NCBI RefSeq assembly: GCF_000312425.1
Contig: NZ_HE997181.1
Location: forward strand, 1,174,330-1,238,329
DNA length: 64,000 nucleotides
From: Reyranella massiliensis 521
GTDB taxonomy: Bacteria; Pseudomonadota; Alphaproteobacteria; Reyranellales; Reyranellaceae
Direction of reading: 5' to 3'
Below the pieces are notes generated by a model. It searched no databases. It worked only from the letters and a program-made list of their open reading frames with translations, and had not been told where the DNA came from. Every line of letters begins with the position of its first letter. Position 1 is the first letter of the stretch. Both the position numbers and the translations under genes were made by a program. Shown here piece after piece: positions 41,899 to 51,106 of this stretch.

Positions 41899-42702
41899 AT
41901 GAAGTTCGACCGCCCCTTTGTCGGCTTTTGTGTTTGCTGGCAGTCGCCCGTCCGCCCTTCCTCCCGCGCGATCGGTCTCCGGCTGCCAGCGATCCTTCCA
42001 GTCGTCCTTCTGCTCTGCCTGGCGCTCGCCGGCTGCGGAGGTTCCAGCCGCATGGGCACGGGCTATGCGGACCGGCCGCCGACCGACCGTGTTGCGCTGA
42101 CCGCTTGGCAGGAATGGACCAAGTTCGGCCGGGCCACGGTCGTCTATGGCGGACAGGCGGGAGGCTACACCAACCGTCCCGGCATTACCGAGCGCAACGA
42201 ACCTCTGGCCAGCCGGGTTGGCGAGTACTGGGGCGCCTGCGGCCGGCCCGAATGGAATGGGCGCAGCTCCAGCCGACCCTGGTCCGGGGCTTTCGTCACC
42301 TGGGTGATGGCCCGATCCGGCTACGGCGCCACGACTTTCCCGCGCGACGGTCGCCATGGTGCTTATCTCTCCGCCCTTTACGACCGAGAACGCGCCTCCC
42401 GCAGCGCGCCTTTCCGCCTGCACGCGCCCAACGAGTACGCGCCCAAGGCCGGCGATCTCGTCTGTACGGGCAGCGCGGGGCCGACCTGGCGCTTCAGCGA
42501 TCCCCGGACGGCTCATCGGCGGCTCGACAATACCGCCAACCATTGCGACATCGTCACCGACGTCCGCGGCGGTTACGTCCAGGCCATTGGCGGCAACGTG
42601 AAGGACAGCGTGGCCATGAGCCTCTATCCGGTAGATTCGCGGGGCCGGCTGCGGCCGGTTGCCGGCAAATCGTGGCTCGTGGTGGTCGAGAAACGCTCCT
42701 AG
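41899..42702 (+). CDS. DUF2272-domain lipoprotein
   Basis: A 267-residue protein. A long n-region (1-30) is followed by the hydrophobic segment LPAILPVVLLLCLALAGC with lipobox LAGC (~Cys46), so it is probably a lipoprotein. The mature part is a DUF2272 domain: EYWGACGRPEWNGRSSSRPWSGAFVTWVMARSGY, PKAGDLVCTG, NHCDIVTDVRGGYVQAIGGNVKDSV. The WSGAF and HCDIV elements recall CHAP/NlpC-like amidase folds, with a Ser where the nucleophile would sit. A paralogue is at 49.6-50.4 kb. It lies just upstream of the type I secretion genes. Confidence 0.82.
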   Translation: MKFDRPFVGFCVCWQSPVRPSSRAIGLRLPAILPVVLLLCLALAGCGGSSRMGTGYADRPPTDRVALTAWQEWTKFGRATVVYGGQAGGYTNRPGITERNEPLASRVGEYWGACGRPEWNGRSSSRPWSGAFVTWVMARSGYGATTFPRDGRHGAYLSALYDRERASRSAPFRLHAPNEYAPKAGDLVCTGSAGPTWRFSDPRTAHRRLDNTANHCDIVTDVRGGYVQAIGGNVKDSVAMSLYPVDSRGRLRPVAGKSWLVVVEKRS

Positions 42703-42840
42703 CCGCCGTCTCCCACGTTCCTGTGCGGAATCAAACATTTCCTAGAGTTGAACTTCCGGCAATATCCTGGGCGAAGAGCCGTGTAATAAGCTGGGCGGCC
42801 CCGCGCATCGATGGGGCCAGCTCGGAGAAAGGCGCGTTAA

Positions 42841-44643
42841 GTGGCGGGGATAATGCGGCCTCCTGTTATTGGGGATCCACGGTCTGAACTGGCGAAGGTA
42901 TTGGCGACGTGCCGGTCGTCGTATGCCGGTGTCGCGGTATTCACGGCCATCCTGAATGTCCTGTACCTGACCGGCTCGTTCTTCATGCTGCAGGTCTACG
43001 ACCGGGTGCTGCCGAGCCGCAGCGTGCCGACCCTGGTTGGTCTCTGCGTCCTGGCGGGTGTGCTCTACGGCTTCCAGGCGCTGCTCGACATCCTGCGCAA
43101 CCGGGTGCTGATCCGTATCGCCGGTGGGTTCTCAGAGCAGCTCGACGCCAGGGTCTACCACCTCCTCGTCAAGCTGCCGCTGCGAGCGCCGACGTTGGGC
43201 AACTTCGAGCCGGCCCGCGACCTCGACCAGATTCGCGGCTTCATGTCGGGCGGTGGACCGGCGGCGCTCTTCGACCTGCCCTGGCTGCCGCTCTATCTCG
43301 GCATTTGCTACCTGTTCCATCCCCTGATCGGCGTCACCGCGACGGTGGGCGCCGTCATCCTGGTCATCATCACGGCGCTGACCGAGATCAAGGTTCGCAA
43401 GCCGTCGATCGAGGTTTCGGCGCTTTCCGCACAACGCAACAGCCTTGCCGAGGCGAGCCGGCGCAATACCGAGGTGTTGCACGCCATGGGCATGGTCGGG
43501 CGTTTCTCTGCTCTGTGGGCGGAAAGCGGCCGGCGTTATCTCGCCGTACAGCAGCAGGCCGGCGACATCACCGGCGGGATGGGCGGTCTCTCCCGCGCGC
43601 TGCGCATGATGCTGCAGTCGGCCGTGCTGGCGGTGGGCGCCTATCTCGTCATTCACCAGCAGGCGTCGGCCGGCATCATCATCGCAGGTTCGATCCTGTC
43701 GGCGCGCGCCCTCGCGCCGGTCGAGGTGGTGATTGCGCAGTGGCGGGTCTTTGTCGCGGCGCGCCAGAGCTGGCGTCGCCTCAACAACCTGCTGGCCCGC
43801 ATGCCGGCCGAGACGGCGATGATGGAACTGCCCAAGCCGCGCCATACGCTGGCCGTCGAAGGCATCAGTGTGGCGCCGCCGGGCTCCAATACGCTGGTGC
43901 TCCAGGATATCGCCTTCAACCTCAAGGCCGGGCAGGGGCTCGGCATCATCGGTCCGAGCGCATCGGGCAAGTCGACCTTGGTGAGGTCGATCGTCGGCGT
44001 CTGGATGATCGCGCGCGGCAAGGTGCGGATCGACGGCGCATCGCTCGACCAATGGTCGCCCGACATGCTGGGCGACCATATCGGCTACCTGCCGCAGGAC
44101 ATGGAATTGTTCGCCGGCACCGTCGCGCAGAACATCGCCCGGCTCGACCCCGAACCGCCGTCGGACAAGGTCATTGCGGCGGCGCAGGCTGCCGGCGTCC
44201 ATGAGTTGATCCTCGGCCTCCCCAATGGCTACGAAACGCAGATGGGCGAGGGCGGTGCCGCTCTGTCCGCCGGTCAACGCCAACGTATCGGGCTGGCGCG
44301 CGCGCTCTATGGCGATCCGTTCCTGGTCGTGCTCGACGAGCCCAATTCCAGCCTCGACCATGACGGCGACGAAGCGTTGACCCGCGCCATCATGGGGGTT
44401 CGCGCGCGCGGCGGTATCGCGATCGTGGTCGCGCATCGCCCCAGTGCTCTGGCGGGGATCGACAATCTGCTGGTGCTGCGTGCCGGTCGCCAGCAGGCGT
44501 TCGGGCCGAAGGACGCCGTGCTGCGGGAGGCGATGAAGTCCGCGCAAGGGCCAGGGACTGCCCCTGCGCCGGCACCGGCGCCGATGATGGCTCAGGGCGC
44601 TGCACCGCAGCCGCTTCGTGTTCCTGGAAGGACACCGTCATGA
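42841..44643 (+). CDS. type I secretion system permease/ATPase (PrtD-like)
   Basis: A 600-residue ABC exporter subunit without an N-terminal peptidase domain. Five to six membrane helices occupy ~20-290 (NVLYLTGSFFMLQVYDRVLPSRSVPTL is the family signature). The ATPase domain has Walker A GPSASGKSTL (~376), signature LSAGQRQRIGLARAL (~479) and Walker B VVLDEPNSSLD (~501). PrtD-type proteins export C-terminally tagged proteins with an HlyD-type adaptor and an outer-membrane TolC. GTG 42841 has GGAGAAAGG upstream; ATG 42853 is an alternative. It overlaps the adaptor gene by four bases (ATGA). Confidence 0.9.
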   Translation: MAGIMRPPVIGDPRSELAKVLATCRSSYAGVAVFTAILNVLYLTGSFFMLQVYDRVLPSRSVPTLVGLCVLAGVLYGFQALLDILRNRVLIRIAGGFSEQLDARVYHLLVKLPLRAPTLGNFEPARDLDQIRGFMSGGGPAALFDLPWLPLYLGICYLFHPLIGVTATVGAVILVIITALTEIKVRKPSIEVSALSAQRNSLAEASRRNTEVLHAMGMVGRFSALWAESGRRYLAVQQQAGDITGGMGGLSRALRMMLQSAVLAVGAYLVIHQQASAGIIIAGSILSARALAPVEVVIAQWRVFVAARQSWRRLNNLLARMPAETAMMELPKPRHTLAVEGISVAPPGSNTLVLQDIAFNLKAGQGLGIIGPSASGKSTLVRSIVGVWMIARGKVRIDGASLDQWSPDMLGDHIGYLPQDMELFAGTVAQNIARLDPEPPSDKVIAAAQAAGVHELILGLPNGYETQMGEGGAALSAGQRQRIGLARALYGDPFLVVLDEPNSSLDHDGDEALTRAIMGVRARGGIAIVVAHRPSALAGIDNLLVLRAGRQQAFGPKDAVLREAMKSAQGPGTAPAPAPAPMMAQGAAPQPLRVPGRTPS

Positions 44644-45944
44644 CCGTGCCGACGAGCGTTCAGCATTCGACACGCAAACCCTTGATCCTGGGTTTGGTCG
44701 CCGTCGCCCTTCTTGTGGTCGGGATCGGTGGCTGGGCCGCCGCGACGCAGATCTCGGGGGCGGTGATCGCGCCGGGCAAGCTGGTGGTCGACAGCAACGT
44801 CAAGAAGGTCCAGCACCCGACAGGCGGTGTCGTGGGCGAGCTGTTGGTCAAGGAAGGTGACCGGGTACAGCAGGGCGATGTCGTGGTCCGGCTCGACGGT
44901 ACGCAGGCTCGTTCGAGCCTCGCCGTGGTCAACAAGGCGCTCGACGAGCTGGTCGCGCGGCAGGCTCGCAACGAGGCCGAGCGCGACGGCGACAAGTCGG
45001 TGACGTTCCCGGCCGACCTCGTCGAACGCAAGGACGATCCTGAAGTGGCACGCCTGATGTCCGGCGAGCAGCGGCTGTTCGAGATGCGCAAGGCCGCGCG
45101 CGACGGGCAGAAGGCCCAGTTGCGCGAACAGATCCAGCAGCTCCAGCTCCAGATCGAAGGCACGCAGGCTCAGGAGGCCGCCAAAACCAAGGAAGTGAAG
45201 CTCCTGATGCAGGAGCTCGAGAGCGTGCGCGTGCTGTGGAAGCAGAACCTCGTGCAGATCAGCAGGGTGACGGCACTCGAACGTGACGCGGCGCGCCTCG
45301 AAGGCGAACGGGCATCGTTGATCGCCGCGGTCGCGCAGGGGCGTGGCCGTATCGCCGAACTCGAACTCAAGATCCATCAGATCGATCAGGACCTCAGCAC
45401 CGAAGTCGGCAAGGAACTGGCCGAGATCCGCGCCAAGAAATCGGAACTCACCGAGCGACGCGTGTCTGCCGAGGATCAGCTCAAGCGCATCGACCTCGTG
45501 GCGCCTCAGGACGGCAGGGTCTTCCAGCGCAATGTGCATACGGTCGGCGGCGTCATCCAGGCCGGCGAGCCGGTCATGCTGATCGTGCCGCAGACGGAAG
45601 CGCTGATCGTCGAGGCCAAAGTGGCGCCGCACGATATCGACCAGATCCATATCGGCCAGCATGCCGTCCTGCGCTTCGCCGCTTTCAACCAGCGCACGAC
45701 GCCCGAACTCAACGGTGAGGTGATCCATATCGGCGCCGACGTCGCGCAGGACGACAAGGCGACCGAGCCTTACTATTCGGTGCGCGTCCGCGTCAGCGAC
45801 GGCGAGCTTGCGCGCCTCGGCGGGCTGCAGCTTCTCGCCGGCATGCCGGTCGAAGTCTTCATCCAGACGACGCCGCGCACCGTCGCCTCGTTCCTGGTGA
45901 AGCCGCTCACGGACCAGCTCGCCCGCGCCTTCCGCGGCCGCTGA
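44640..45944 (+). CDS. type I secretion HlyD-family periplasmic adaptor (PrtE-like)
   Basis: A 434-residue membrane-fusion protein. One N-terminal membrane helix (LGLVAVALLVVGIGGWAAAT, ~17-36) is followed by a split biotinyl-lipoyl domain (IAPGKLVVDSNVKKVQHPTGGVVGELLVKEGDRV), a long coiled coil (~95-285), the second lipoyl half (RIDLVAPQDGRVFQRNVHTVGGVI) and a beta-barrel domain. It bridges the inner-membrane ABC protein to TolC. No TolC gene and no repeat-in-toxin substrate lie in the window. The last 38 bases overlap the convergent glycosyltransferase gene. Confidence 0.9.
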   Translation: MTVPTSVQHSTRKPLILGLVAVALLVVGIGGWAAATQISGAVIAPGKLVVDSNVKKVQHPTGGVVGELLVKEGDRVQQGDVVVRLDGTQARSSLAVVNKALDELVARQARNEAERDGDKSVTFPADLVERKDDPEVARLMSGEQRLFEMRKAARDGQKAQLREQIQQLQLQIEGTQAQEAAKTKEVKLLMQELESVRVLWKQNLVQISRVTALERDAARLEGERASLIAAVAQGRGRIAELELKIHQIDQDLSTEVGKELAEIRAKKSELTERRVSAEDQLKRIDLVAPQDGRVFQRNVHTVGGVIQAGEPVMLIVPQTEALIVEAKVAPHDIDQIHIGQHAVLRFAAFNQRTTPELNGEVIHIGADVAQDDKATEPYYSVRVRVSDGELARLGGLQLLAGMPVEVFIQTTPRTVASFLVKPLTDQLARAFRGR

Positions 45945-47094
45945 GGAGCCTCGTAACGGCTGCTTTCAGGATATCGTCGACATCGTCGTGGGGCGTCGAC
46001 ACCGCGCGGGCACGCGACGTCAGCTCGTCTATATTCTGCAGGGCTTGCAGCACGGCCGCGGCGACGTCGGATGAACCATGTTGCGGGATTTCGACACCCC
46101 AGCCTGCCTCGAAGGCAGGTTGGGCGAAGCCGCATCCCCTTGTGACAATCACCGGAATCCCTAGACGGCGAGCCTCGAAGAATACCCCCGAGCCTCGCGT
46201 CTTATAGACCTCCGGATCGTAAGGCAGCAGAACCAGATTGGCTTGGCCGAGCCACGTTAGATAGTCTGATTGTGACAGGACTTCCGTGCTGACGGTTACG
46301 CGCGGCCCCAGTTCGGCAAGCGCCTCGAACACAGGTGCCTGGTCCCGTGCATCGGAGCCCTGAAAGACCCCGTGGATCATGAAGCGCACGTCATGGTTCC
46401 GTCGGATCACTTCGCGCAAGGCTTCGGGAAGCAGCCGATAGCCTTTGGCTTCGTTGGCGAAGCCGATGCAGCTCACGACGGGGGCGGCGCCTTGCCGCTC
46501 CGCGCGCGTTCCGCTGATCGCACCGGGCCCCGAGGCAACGCCGACCTCGAAGCTTGTCAGGTCGCGATAGATGTCCGCCATCTGCGGCGTCTCGCAGAAG
46601 GCCGAGATGCGCTGCAGGCCGACGATCCTCTGGAGTGCCGCGAAGGCTTCGCGCGTCTCGCGCCGCAGGGGCAGCGTCGCTGGATCGTCGAACGGTTTGT
46701 TGTGATGCGGAGCGTACAGTACCCAGAGCAGGAGATGGGGCGCCGGCCTGAAGCGAAAGTAACGGGCCAGGGCAAAGGCGAGGACCTGATCGCAGCATGG
46801 CAGAATGATGAGGTCGACCTTCGGTCGCTGTTTCAGGGCATCCGACAGCTCCTTCAGAACCGTCTGGACGCGCTGCTCGAATTCTTCCGGCGCTTCGTAG
46901 GTGCGGCCGTAGACGGCCTGGGTGAAGCAGGGCGTGCAGCCGAGATCGCGAATCGTCTGCGCATCGGCATTGGCTGATCCGAGGCAATCGTGTTCGACGC
47001 CGAGCGCCGACAGTTTCGCTCGCAGCGCGTGCGTCGCGTTGTAGTGGTGCCCGCCCATCGAATGCAGGGCGGGGTCGATGACGAGGACCTTCAC
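45907..47094 (-). CDS. glycosyltransferase, GT4-like
   Basis: A 395-residue GT-B-fold protein. KVLVIDPALHSMGGHHYNATHALRAKL forms the first Rossmann strand and acceptor loop; the C-terminal half has VVSCIGFANEAKGYRLLPEALREV, NLVLLPYDPEVYKTRGSGVFFEARRLGIPVIVTRGCGFAQP, equivalent to the nucleotide-sugar-binding E-x7-E region of family 4. Donor and acceptor are unknown. The GTG start overlaps the TGA of the preceding glycosyltransferase (GTGA), so the two are coupled. It is the last gene of the carbonic-anhydrase-led operon. Confidence 0.78.
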   Translation of the reverse strand: MKVLVIDPALHSMGGHHYNATHALRAKLSALGVEHDCLGSANADAQTIRDLGCTPCFTQAVYGRTYEAPEEFEQRVQTVLKELSDALKQRPKVDLIILPCCDQVLAFALARYFRFRPAPHLLLWVLYAPHHNKPFDDPATLPLRRETREAFAALQRIVGLQRISAFCETPQMADIYRDLTSFEVGVASGPGAISGTRAERQGAAPVVSCIGFANEAKGYRLLPEALREVIRRNHDVRFMIHGVFQGSDARDQAPVFEALAELGPRVTVSTEVLSQSDYLTWLGQANLVLLPYDPEVYKTRGSGVFFEARRLGIPVIVTRGCGFAQPAFEAGWGVEIPQHGSSDVAAAVLQALQNIDELTSRARAVSTPHDDVDDILKAAVTRLLSGRGRRGRAGP

Positions 47095-48005
47095 CGCTCG
47101 TCCTGCACCAGCGCGCGCCAGGGCGGGCGCATGCGTTCGGCCAGATGTCGCAGTTGCATCCGCAGGCGCCAACGCGGCGAAAACTCGTCGGGGCTGTACA
47201 GATGCTGCCGTGGCGCCTGCACGATCAGCGATGGAAAGATGTGGAGCAGGCCGCCAGCCTTTCGGATCGCCTCGTTGAAGGCGACGTGCTCGGAGACCGG
47301 ACGATCCTGCGGATCGACGCCGTAATAGGTGCCCTGACGGGCAAAGAACATCTTGTAGAGACCAAGGCCTCCGAAAGCCGATTGTACGGCGATAGGCGGC
47401 ATCGCTGCGGGCAGGACGATCTGGCGAAATAGCGATTCGCGGAACTTCGCGGCCTCGAAGCTCCGATCAGCCGGCCGGCCCCAGATCGCGTGCCAGCAGT
47501 CGCCCGGACACCAGCTCTCGTGGCGCAAGGCCCAGATGTCGTAGTAGCGCGGCGCGGCATTGGCGAAGACGCCCGCGCGTTCAGGTGCGGCGTCGAGCCA
47601 ATCGGCCGCTTGCTCCACAGCATCGATCGCAAGGTCGCCGTCGAGAACGTCGTCGAGATCGACGACGATCAGATGATCGTACTCCGCGGCGATCGACTCG
47701 CGCACTGCGTCCAGGCAGGCGTTGCGGGCGCAGGCAATACGCGCCGTCCGCACAGGAACGGTGGACTCGAGGGTGCCGAGATCGACGACACGGCCGTTGC
47801 GGCCATTCGCGACCCACGTTTCGAGCTGGTTGAAGGTATCGTCGCTGGAGTCGCTGACAGCGAAGACGAAGAACGTCTCCGCGTAGATTTGGGCAATTCG
47901 CCCGAGATTATCGAGAACCCTTGGTAGATGCCTGGCGCAATCGCGCGCCGCGCCAACGATGGCAGCCCTTCGTCGGGGGCGTGCCACGTCGGCGGCGCGG
48001 GTCAT
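47091..48005 (-). CDS. glycosyltransferase, GT-A type (Cap59/GT69-like)
   Basis: A 304-residue protein. VGAARDCARHLPRVLDNLGRIAQIYAETFFVFAVSDSSDDTF opens a GT-A fold, RIACARNACLDAV follows, and YDHLIVVDLDDVLDGDLAID provides a DxD metal/nucleotide-binding motif (~119-121). The overall pattern, including the RN-A segment before the DxD, resembles the Cap59 mannosyltransferase (GT69) family, but I hold that family label loosely. It is coupled to the downstream GT4 gene and follows the GMC gene by 21 bases. Confidence 0.7.
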   Translation of the reverse strand: MTRAADVARPRRRAAIVGAARDCARHLPRVLDNLGRIAQIYAETFFVFAVSDSSDDTFNQLETWVANGRNGRVVDLGTLESTVPVRTARIACARNACLDAVRESIAAEYDHLIVVDLDDVLDGDLAIDAVEQAADWLDAAPERAGVFANAAPRYYDIWALRHESWCPGDCWHAIWGRPADRSFEAAKFRESLFRQIVLPAAMPPIAVQSAFGGLGLYKMFFARQGTYYGVDPQDRPVSEHVAFNEAIRKAGGLLHIFPSLIVQAPRQHLYSPDEFSPRWRLRMQLRHLAERMRPPWRALVQDER

Positions 48006-48026
48006 GATGGTGCCCCCGGCAGCCTC

Positions 48027-49631
48027 CTAGTTGGTCAGGCCCTGCTCGTGCATGATCGCTGCCGTGCGCTCGGCGATCATCATGCTCGGTGCGTTGGTGT
48101 TGCCGCCGATCAGGGTCGGCATGATCGAGGCATCGACCACCCTCAGCCCTTCGAGGCCGTGCACCAGAAGCTTGTCGTTGACGACCGCCATTGGATCGGT
48201 GGCGGGGCCCATCTTGCAGGTGCCGACCGGGTGATAGATCGTCTCGCACTTGGCGCGGATCCATTGTTCGATCTCGGCATCCGTCTTGGCCGCGGCACCC
48301 GGTTGAAATTCGTCGGCACGGTAGGGATCGAGGCCCGACTGGGCGAAGATTTCCCGGCCCATCTTCACGCCGGCGATCAGCGTGTCGAGATCCTGCTTCT
48401 CGGCGAGATAGTTCGCGTCGATCAGCGGATGTTCCTTGGGGTTCTTGCTGCGCAGCCGGATCGTGCCCTTGCTCTCGGGCCGCAGAGTGCAGATGTGCAG
48501 GCTGTAGCCGTTCTTCTTCATCTTGGTGCGGCCGTGATCGACCACCAGCACCGGCAGGAAATGGAACTGGATGTCGGGTGCGGCCAGACCTGAGCGCGTG
48601 CGGGCAAAACCACCCGACTCGGCGATCGGCGACGTGCCGGGGCCCTTCTTGTTCATCACATACTGGTAGAGCGAAACCAGCTTGTTGGCGGTGTCGTAGG
48701 TGTCGCGCGTCTTGCAGAACTGCAGCAGCGCGGCATCGAGATGGTCCTGCAGGTTGCCGCCGACACCCGGCAGATCGTGGACCGGCTTGATGCCGACCGA
48801 CTCCAGATGTGCGGCCGGGCCGACGCCCGACAGCATCAGGAGCTGCGGCGAGTTCACCGCGCCACCGCACAGGATCACTTCGCGCGTCACGCGTGCGACC
48901 TCGTCGCGGCCGTTCAGCGAGTAGCGCACGCCCATGGCGCGGCCCATGTCGAAAATGATGCGTTCGGTGAGAGCGCCGGTGACCACTTCGAGATGGGCGC
49001 CGCTGTTCTCGACCGCCGGACGAAGATAGGCGCTGGCGGCACTCCAGCGCTGCTTGTTTTTCTGGGTCACCTGATAGAAGCCGACGCCATCCTGCTCCGC
49101 GCCGTTGAAGTCGGCGACGCGCTTGTGGCCGGCCTGTTCGGCCGCCTTCAGGAAGGCTTCGTTGATCGGGCTGGGATCGACCTGGTCGGCGACGTTCAGC
49201 GGGCCGCCGCTGCCATGGAAGGCGTCGGCCCCGCGCTCGTTGTTCTCCGCCATCTTGAAGTACGGCAGGACATCTTCGTAGCTCCAGCCCTGGTTGCCGA
49301 GCTGGCGCCATTGGTCGTAGTCCCAGGCATGGCCGCGAATATAGAGCATGGCATTGATCGACGAGGAACCGCCCAGGGTCTTGCCGCGCGGCCAGTACAT
49401 CTGCCGGTTATTGCAGTGCTTCTGGGGGGTGGTGGCGTAGTGCCAGTTGTAGGGGGAGTTTTCGCCCAGGCTGGCGAAGCCGGCGGGCATCTTCAGCATG
49501 AACGACTTGTCCGGACCGCCGGCTTCGAGAACCAGGATCCTGAGCTTGGGGCGGCCCCAGGCCAACCGCGCGGCAAGCGCACAGCCGGCGGAGCCGGCGC
49601 CCACGATGATATAGTCGTACAGCGAAGACAT
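48027..49631 (-). CDS. GMC-family flavin oxidoreductase
   Basis: A 534-residue FAD-dependent alcohol dehydrogenase with YIIVGAGSAGCALAARLAWGRP at the N-terminus, GMC signature 1 PRGKTLGGSSSINAMLYIRG (~84-103), signature 2 GGAVNSPQLLMLSGVGP (~256) and catalytic ETIYHPVGTCKMG near 472. It is the same family as the enzyme at 14.4-16.0 kb but clearly diverged. The ribosome-binding site AGGAAGG precedes ATG 49631, eight bases after the DUF2272 stop. Position inside an operon with two glycosyltransferases is unusual for a GMC enzyme. Confidence 0.9.
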   Translation of the reverse strand: MSSLYDYIIVGAGSAGCALAARLAWGRPKLRILVLEAGGPDKSFMLKMPAGFASLGENSPYNWHYATTPQKHCNNRQMYWPRGKTLGGSSSINAMLYIRGHAWDYDQWRQLGNQGWSYEDVLPYFKMAENNERGADAFHGSGGPLNVADQVDPSPINEAFLKAAEQAGHKRVADFNGAEQDGVGFYQVTQKNKQRWSAASAYLRPAVENSGAHLEVVTGALTERIIFDMGRAMGVRYSLNGRDEVARVTREVILCGGAVNSPQLLMLSGVGPAAHLESVGIKPVHDLPGVGGNLQDHLDAALLQFCKTRDTYDTANKLVSLYQYVMNKKGPGTSPIAESGGFARTRSGLAAPDIQFHFLPVLVVDHGRTKMKKNGYSLHICTLRPESKGTIRLRSKNPKEHPLIDANYLAEKQDLDTLIAGVKMGREIFAQSGLDPYRADEFQPGAAAKTDAEIEQWIRAKCETIYHPVGTCKMGPATDPMAVVNDKLLVHGLEGLRVVDASIMPTLIGGNTNAPSMMIAERTAAIMHEQGLTN

Positions 49632-49639
49632 GGTCCTTC

Positions 49640-50392
49640 CTACGGCAGTCGATTTTCAATTACGGCGAAGAATGGTCGTCCGGATAAGGGCGACAAAAAC
49701 CCGCTCGCGTCCAGTGGAAAGACGCTGCGTGTAACGGAGTCACCCACGTTGCCGCCGATGGCGAAGACCTGGCCGGGGCGGACCTCGACGACGATGTCGC
49801 AATGGCCGGCACCGCGATTGAGGTTCTGCAAGGTCGTGCCACTGCCGTTGCGCGACGCGCAGATGAGATCGCCGACTTGCGGCGCGCGGGCGGTCGGCGC
49901 ATGCGGAATGAAGGCGGCCCCCGGCTTCTTCGCCCGTTCGACGATCCTCTCGACGTAGATTGTGTGGGTAGAGTTCGGGCAAAAGAGATCGCGCGGGACG
50001 CCCGCGCTCTCGATGTCCCACGAAATGAAGGCGGCCGACCAGGGAATGTCGTCGAGGCCGGTACGGCCGGGCTTGTCGACGGCATTCCAGTAATCGCCGA
50101 TGCGTTCCGGCGCGTCGCGCTCCTTGATGCCGAGCTGTTCGGTGCGTGGCGGCGCATCGTTGGAGTAGGTGATGACCTGCTTGCCGAAGCGGCCCCATTC
50201 GCCGACTGCCAGCAGGATCATCGACGTCTTGCGACTGGCCGTCGGTGGCGGCGCTTCCGGCTTCCAGGACGAGGGCGGGCAGGGGCCGAGCGGCGGCAGG
50301 TCGGCGGCCGATACGACGCGCTTGGGCGCCGTCGGCGCTTCGGCACAGGCGGCCGCGACGAGCAGAAGGGCGAGTGCGGCGAGCGCGCGCAC
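49640..50392 (-). CDS. DUF2272-domain secreted/lipoprotein-like protein
   Basis: A 250-residue protein with an N-terminal signal (VRALAALALLLVAAACAEAP; lipobox-like AAAC at Cys16). The DUF2272 domain shows GDYWNAVDKPGRTGLDDIPWSAAFISWDIESAGV, PQVGDLICASRNGSG and GHCDIVVEVRPGQVFAIGGNVGDSV, aligning segment by segment with the protein at 41.9 kb. The shared W-S-[GA]-A-F and H-C-D-I-V motifs mark probable active-site residues. GTG 50392 lies eight bases after the VOC stop; the upstream open frame overlaps VOC and is not conserved. Confidence 0.8.
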   Translation of the reverse strand: MRALAALALLLVAAACAEAPTAPKRVVSAADLPPLGPCPPSSWKPEAPPPTASRKTSMILLAVGEWGRFGKQVITYSNDAPPRTEQLGIKERDAPERIGDYWNAVDKPGRTGLDDIPWSAAFISWDIESAGVPRDLFCPNSTHTIYVERIVERAKKPGAAFIPHAPTARAPQVGDLICASRNGSGTTLQNLNRGAGHCDIVVEVRPGQVFAIGGNVGDSVTRSVFPLDASGFLSPLSGRPFFAVIENRLP

Positions 50393-50400
50393 GGTCGGGC

Positions 50401-51102
50401 CTACCAACGACCGATGCCGCCGATCACGATGGTGGGCACGCCTTCCGTCCGATTTTTGACGGTGAAGACCTGGCTGCCCGGCCGGCGGCCGTCGCGCGGC
50501 TCGGAGACCTCGATGCCGGCGGCCTTCAGGCGGGCATTGGCCTTGGCGATGTCGGGCACGCGCCAGGACAGACCCCAGAGATGATCCGGCCCGTCGGAGA
50601 CACCCTTCTTCAGATCGTGCGCGATCTCGACGACGAGGTCGCCGCAGCGGAAGAAGAGGAGGCGTGCGCCCCATTGCGGATTGCTGCGATCGAGACGCAG
50701 ATCGAGCCCCAACCGCCCCGCATAGAAGGCGATTGCCCGCTCAGGATTGGGCGTGCGCACCACGACGTGATCGAGGCCGGAAACACAGGCCGCCTCATCG
50801 TCGGTGAAGGGCGAGGCCTCATCGGCCGATGCAGCCGCGAGCTTGAGCGGGACACCGTGTCCGGTGAAGGCCAGCGTATCGCCATCGCTCGTGATCGCCA
50901 CGGCGCGCCGCTCGAGCAAGGTCGCTGCCTTGCCGAGATCGGCTGTCGCGAAGGTCATCGACTGAAGCCCGGCCACGCCTTGCGAGAAAGTGAGCCCGAC
51001 ATTGCCGGTGCGCAGCCGTCCATCGATCGTGCGACGGCCCAGCAAGGTCTCGTAGGCCGCAACGGAGCCGCCGATGGCGAGATGGTCGAGCGCGGTGATC
51101 AC
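50401..51102 (-). CDS. VOC-family protein with two glyoxalase-like modules
   Basis: A 233-residue protein. LDHLAIGGSVAAYETLLGRRT begins the first module, and VSGLDHVVVRTPNPERAIAFYAGRLGLDLRLD (~110-141) begins a second, better conserved one, ending LLFFRCGDLVVEIAHDLKK with a metal-ligand Glu and DHLWGLSWRVPDIAKANARLKAAGIEVSEPRDGRRPGSQVFTVK. It looks like a glyoxalase/dioxygenase-fold enzyme of unknown substrate. GTG 51102 lies four bases after the carbonic anhydrase stop. Confidence 0.82.
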   Translation of the reverse strand: MITALDHLAIGGSVAAYETLLGRRTIDGRLRTGNVGLTFSQGVAGLQSMTFATADLGKAATLLERRAVAITSDGDTLAFTGHGVPLKLAAASADEASPFTDDEAACVSGLDHVVVRTPNPERAIAFYAGRLGLDLRLDRSNPQWGARLLFFRCGDLVVEIAHDLKKGVSDGPDHLWGLSWRVPDIAKANARLKAAGIEVSEPRDGRRPGSQVFTVKNRTEGVPTIVIGGIGRW

Positions 51103-51106
51103 GACT

